From positions 1-6,295 of the forward strand of contig JBKCCF010000211.1 in NCBI GenBank assembly GCA_046305255.1: a DNA stretch of 6,295 nt, in the 5' to 3' direction. This DNA is from UBA6136 sp046305255 (GTDB lineage: Bacteria; Pseudomonadota; Gammaproteobacteria; Methylococcales; Methylococcaceae). Under the pieces are notes generated by a model. It did not search any database. It was not told the origin of the DNA and saw only the letters and a list, made by a program, of their open reading frames with translations. Shown here one piece after another: positions 4,784-6,295 of this stretch (the stretch's first letter is position 1; each line of letters starts with the position of its first letter). The translations under genes and the position numbers were made by a program.

Positions 4784-6295
4784 AGCGTCTGCTGGCCCCT
4801 GTCGGCGCCCTCGCAGGCGGGGCACTGCTCACGCTGGCGGCGGTGTTCTACTGGTTTGCGCTGACCGAGGCGGGGCTGCAAAGGCTGGTTCAGGGTGCTG
4901 GCCCATGGCTGCCGGGGTTCAGGGTAGGGCGAGTGGAAGGCGTACTGCTCGGGCACTCCCGTTGGCAAAACCTGAATTATCAAGACGCCCTGGGTGCTAT
5001 CCGCTGTGCCGAACTTGATCTGGAACTGGACCCCGCCGAACTTTGGCAGGGTGCCCTGCATATCCGCCGTCTGGCGATAATCGGGCCGGACTATCGCTCT
5101 ACCGACAGCAGTCCCAGCCAGATGCCGGCGCTGCCCCTGCCTTTCGATCTGATAGTCGATGAGGTGCGACTCAGTCAGGGCACGGTGCAGATGGCCGGCG
5201 ATACGGCAGCCTACCGGGTGGACCAGGTGCTGGCCTCTTTCGCCATGACCCACGAGGCTTTGACGCTCCGCCGGTTCGACCTGCAGGCCCCTGAAGTGTC
5301 GCTGACGGCCTCCGGCGATCTGTCATGGCTGGGCCAGCGCAGACTCGAGTTTGTTACCGACTGGGTCTTCCGTCCGGCTACTGGCCCCGAGCTCAGGGGG
5401 GGCGGATTTGCTACAGGCACTTTGGAGCGGGTGCTGTTGCAGCAGAGTCTCAAATCACCGGCCACCGCCGAGCTGAGTCTGGTCGCAAGCCGACAGGCCG
5501 ATAACTACCATTGGACGGGTCAGCTGGATGTAGCGGAGTTCGTACCGAGGCAGATGGAACCGTCCTGGATTAACTGGCCGCTGAAGTTGTCCCTCAAGGG
5601 TGAGGGGTTTGGCATGGAGGGCGAATGGGTCGGTAACTTTCAGACCAGGATTCCGGCCGTCGGGACCGTTAATGGGGATTTGAAGGCAGGCTATCGGCAA
5701 CCGGGCGAGCTGACCATCCATGAGCTGGCCCTCACACTGCCCGCCACGCAATCCGTTTTTGCCCTGACGGGAAGGGTCGGGAATCTGCAGGACTCACCCA
5801 GCTTCAACATCAATGCCCACTGGCAAAACCTGCTATGGCCACCTGAACCGAAGGCGGATTGGCGGAGTCCGGAGGGTGAGGTCACATTACGGGGAGGCCT
5901 TGATGATCTGGCGTTCGAGGCACGGGCCAAACTGCACAACACGCCGGTTACCGCGGCAGGTCACATCGGCCTGCAGCGTGACCAGACCGTTTTTCGCGGG
6001 TTAAACCTGCAGGGCGCGGGGACGGACCTCCGCCTCGACGGTGTGCTGGGTCCGCAGCTGGATCTGACCTGGCAAATCAGGGCGCAGGATCTTGCTGCCT
6101 GGGTCCCACTCGCCGGTGGCTGGATTGATAGTCATGGTCATCTTGAGGGGCCACGGGCAGCCCCCGCCGGCAGTTTCGAGCTCAGTGGTCGAGGCTTGCG
6201 CTACCTGAACGATGAGATCAAGACTCTTCAGGCGCACTTCCATGGCAGTCAGGTGGCGGGTTATACCGCTGTCAGTGCCGCACTCAACGCAGAAG
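4780..6295 (+). CDS. tamB: Translocation and assembly module inner-membrane protein TamB, N-terminal part (3' end outside window)
   Basis: The frame starts at GTG 4780, overlapping the tamA stop as GTGA, and stays open for 505 codons to the window end; full TamB proteins are usually over 1100 residues. TamB is anchored in the inner membrane and forms a long beta-rich groove across the periplasm that meets TamA. An N-terminal signal anchor is visible (VKRLLAPVG, then a hydrophobic stretch about 9-27 ending in WFALTEAGLQ). The family-typical opening follows: a TEAGLQ segment, LPGFRVGRVEGVLLG (44-58), then many short alternating hydrophobic/polar strands, including LPFDLIVDEVRLSQGTV (119-135), in the style of AsmA-like and TamB repeats. 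The conserved C-terminal DUF490 region lies beyond the window and cannot be checked. The GTG start is chosen because it lies directly before the anchor and couples to tamA, the standard arrangement of this pair. No frameshift or stop was found on reading every codon. Confidence 0.93.
   Translation, partial: MKRLLAPVGALAGGALLTLAAVFYWFALTEAGLQRLVQGAGPWLPGFRVGRVEGVLLGHSRWQNLNYQDALGAIRCAELDLELDPAELWQGALHIRRLAIIGPDYRSTDSSPSQMPALPLPFDLIVDEVRLSQGTVQMAGDTAAYRVDQVLASFAMTHEALTLRRFDLQAPEVSLTASGDLSWLGQRRLEFVTDWVFRPATGPELRGGGFATGTLERVLLQQSLKSPATAELSLVASRQADNYHWTGQLDVAEFVPRQMEPSWINWPLKLSLKGEGFGMEGEWVGNFQTRIPAVGTVNGDLKAGYRQPGELTIHELALTLPATQSVFALTGRVGNLQDSPSFNINAHWQNLLWPPEPKADWRSPEGEVTLRGGLDDLAFEARAKLHNTPVTAAGHIGLQRDQTVFRGLNLQGAGTDLRLDGVLGPQLDLTWQIRAQDLAAWVPLAGGWIDSHGHLEGPRAAPAGSFELSGRGLRYLNDEIKTLQAHFHGSQVAGYTAVSAALNAE

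Noticed and set aside
4500..5018. 172-codon + strand open frame across the tamA/tamB junction
   Set aside because: It is out of frame with both genes, Arg/Ser/Pro-rich, and lacks any motif; the real frames are continuous here.
4328..5253. Two 165-codon - strand open frames over the tamA/tamB junction (4328-4825 and 4756-5253)
   Set aside because: Both are antisense to well-supported tamA and tamB coding sequence and have low-information, Arg/Gln/Pro-rich translations typical of shadow frames.

Overview
This window looks like chromosomal housekeeping DNA from a GC-rich Gram-negative bacterium, most likely a gammaproteobacterium. The evidence is the birA-coaX-SPOR gene order, which from memory resembles Pseudomonas-type genomes, together with a complete tamA and the start of tamB, which belong to an outer-membrane assembly system of diderms. 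I cannot name the genus. I see no tRNA or rRNA gene, CRISPR array, insertion sequence, prophage gene or toxin/defence cassette.

Layout: (1) Bases 1-1798, + strand, hold a tightly packed cluster: the last 90 codons of birA (biotin-protein ligase / biotin repressor), complete coaX (type III pantothenate kinase, first step of coenzyme A synthesis) and a membrane-anchored SPOR-domain protein. Both junctions are 4-base ATGA overlaps, so the three genes are probably co-transcribed and translationally coupled. (2) Bases 1806-2822, - strand, hold a heme A synthase of the CtaA/Cox15 family, convergent with the first cluster and separated from it by only 7 bases. Its sequence style (GMGCPDWPTCFG, then EYLNR) resembles the CtaA forms I associate with Bacteroidetes-like bacteria more than the usual pseudomonad form, and an Asn sits where many family members have a heme-ligand His. 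(3) Bases 2823-3031 are a short divergent intergenic region that should carry promoters for ctaA and tamA. (4) Bases 3032-6295, + strand, hold tamA (Omp85-family barrel with three POTRA domains) and, overlapping by GTGA, the first 505 codons of tamB, which runs off the window.

How the genes work together: birA and coaX are both cofactor genes (biotin attachment, CoA synthesis). The SPOR protein is predicted to reach into the periplasm and bind peptidoglycan. CtaA supplies heme A for aa3-type cytochrome oxidases. TamA (outer membrane) and TamB (inner-membrane anchored, spanning the periplasm) form one envelope complex. I found no convincing previously undescribed system. The most interesting points are the Asn substitution and apparent lineage of the heme A synthase, the repeated half-SPOR architecture of the small envelope protein, and a possible short upstream ORF that ends on the second in-frame ATG of tamA.
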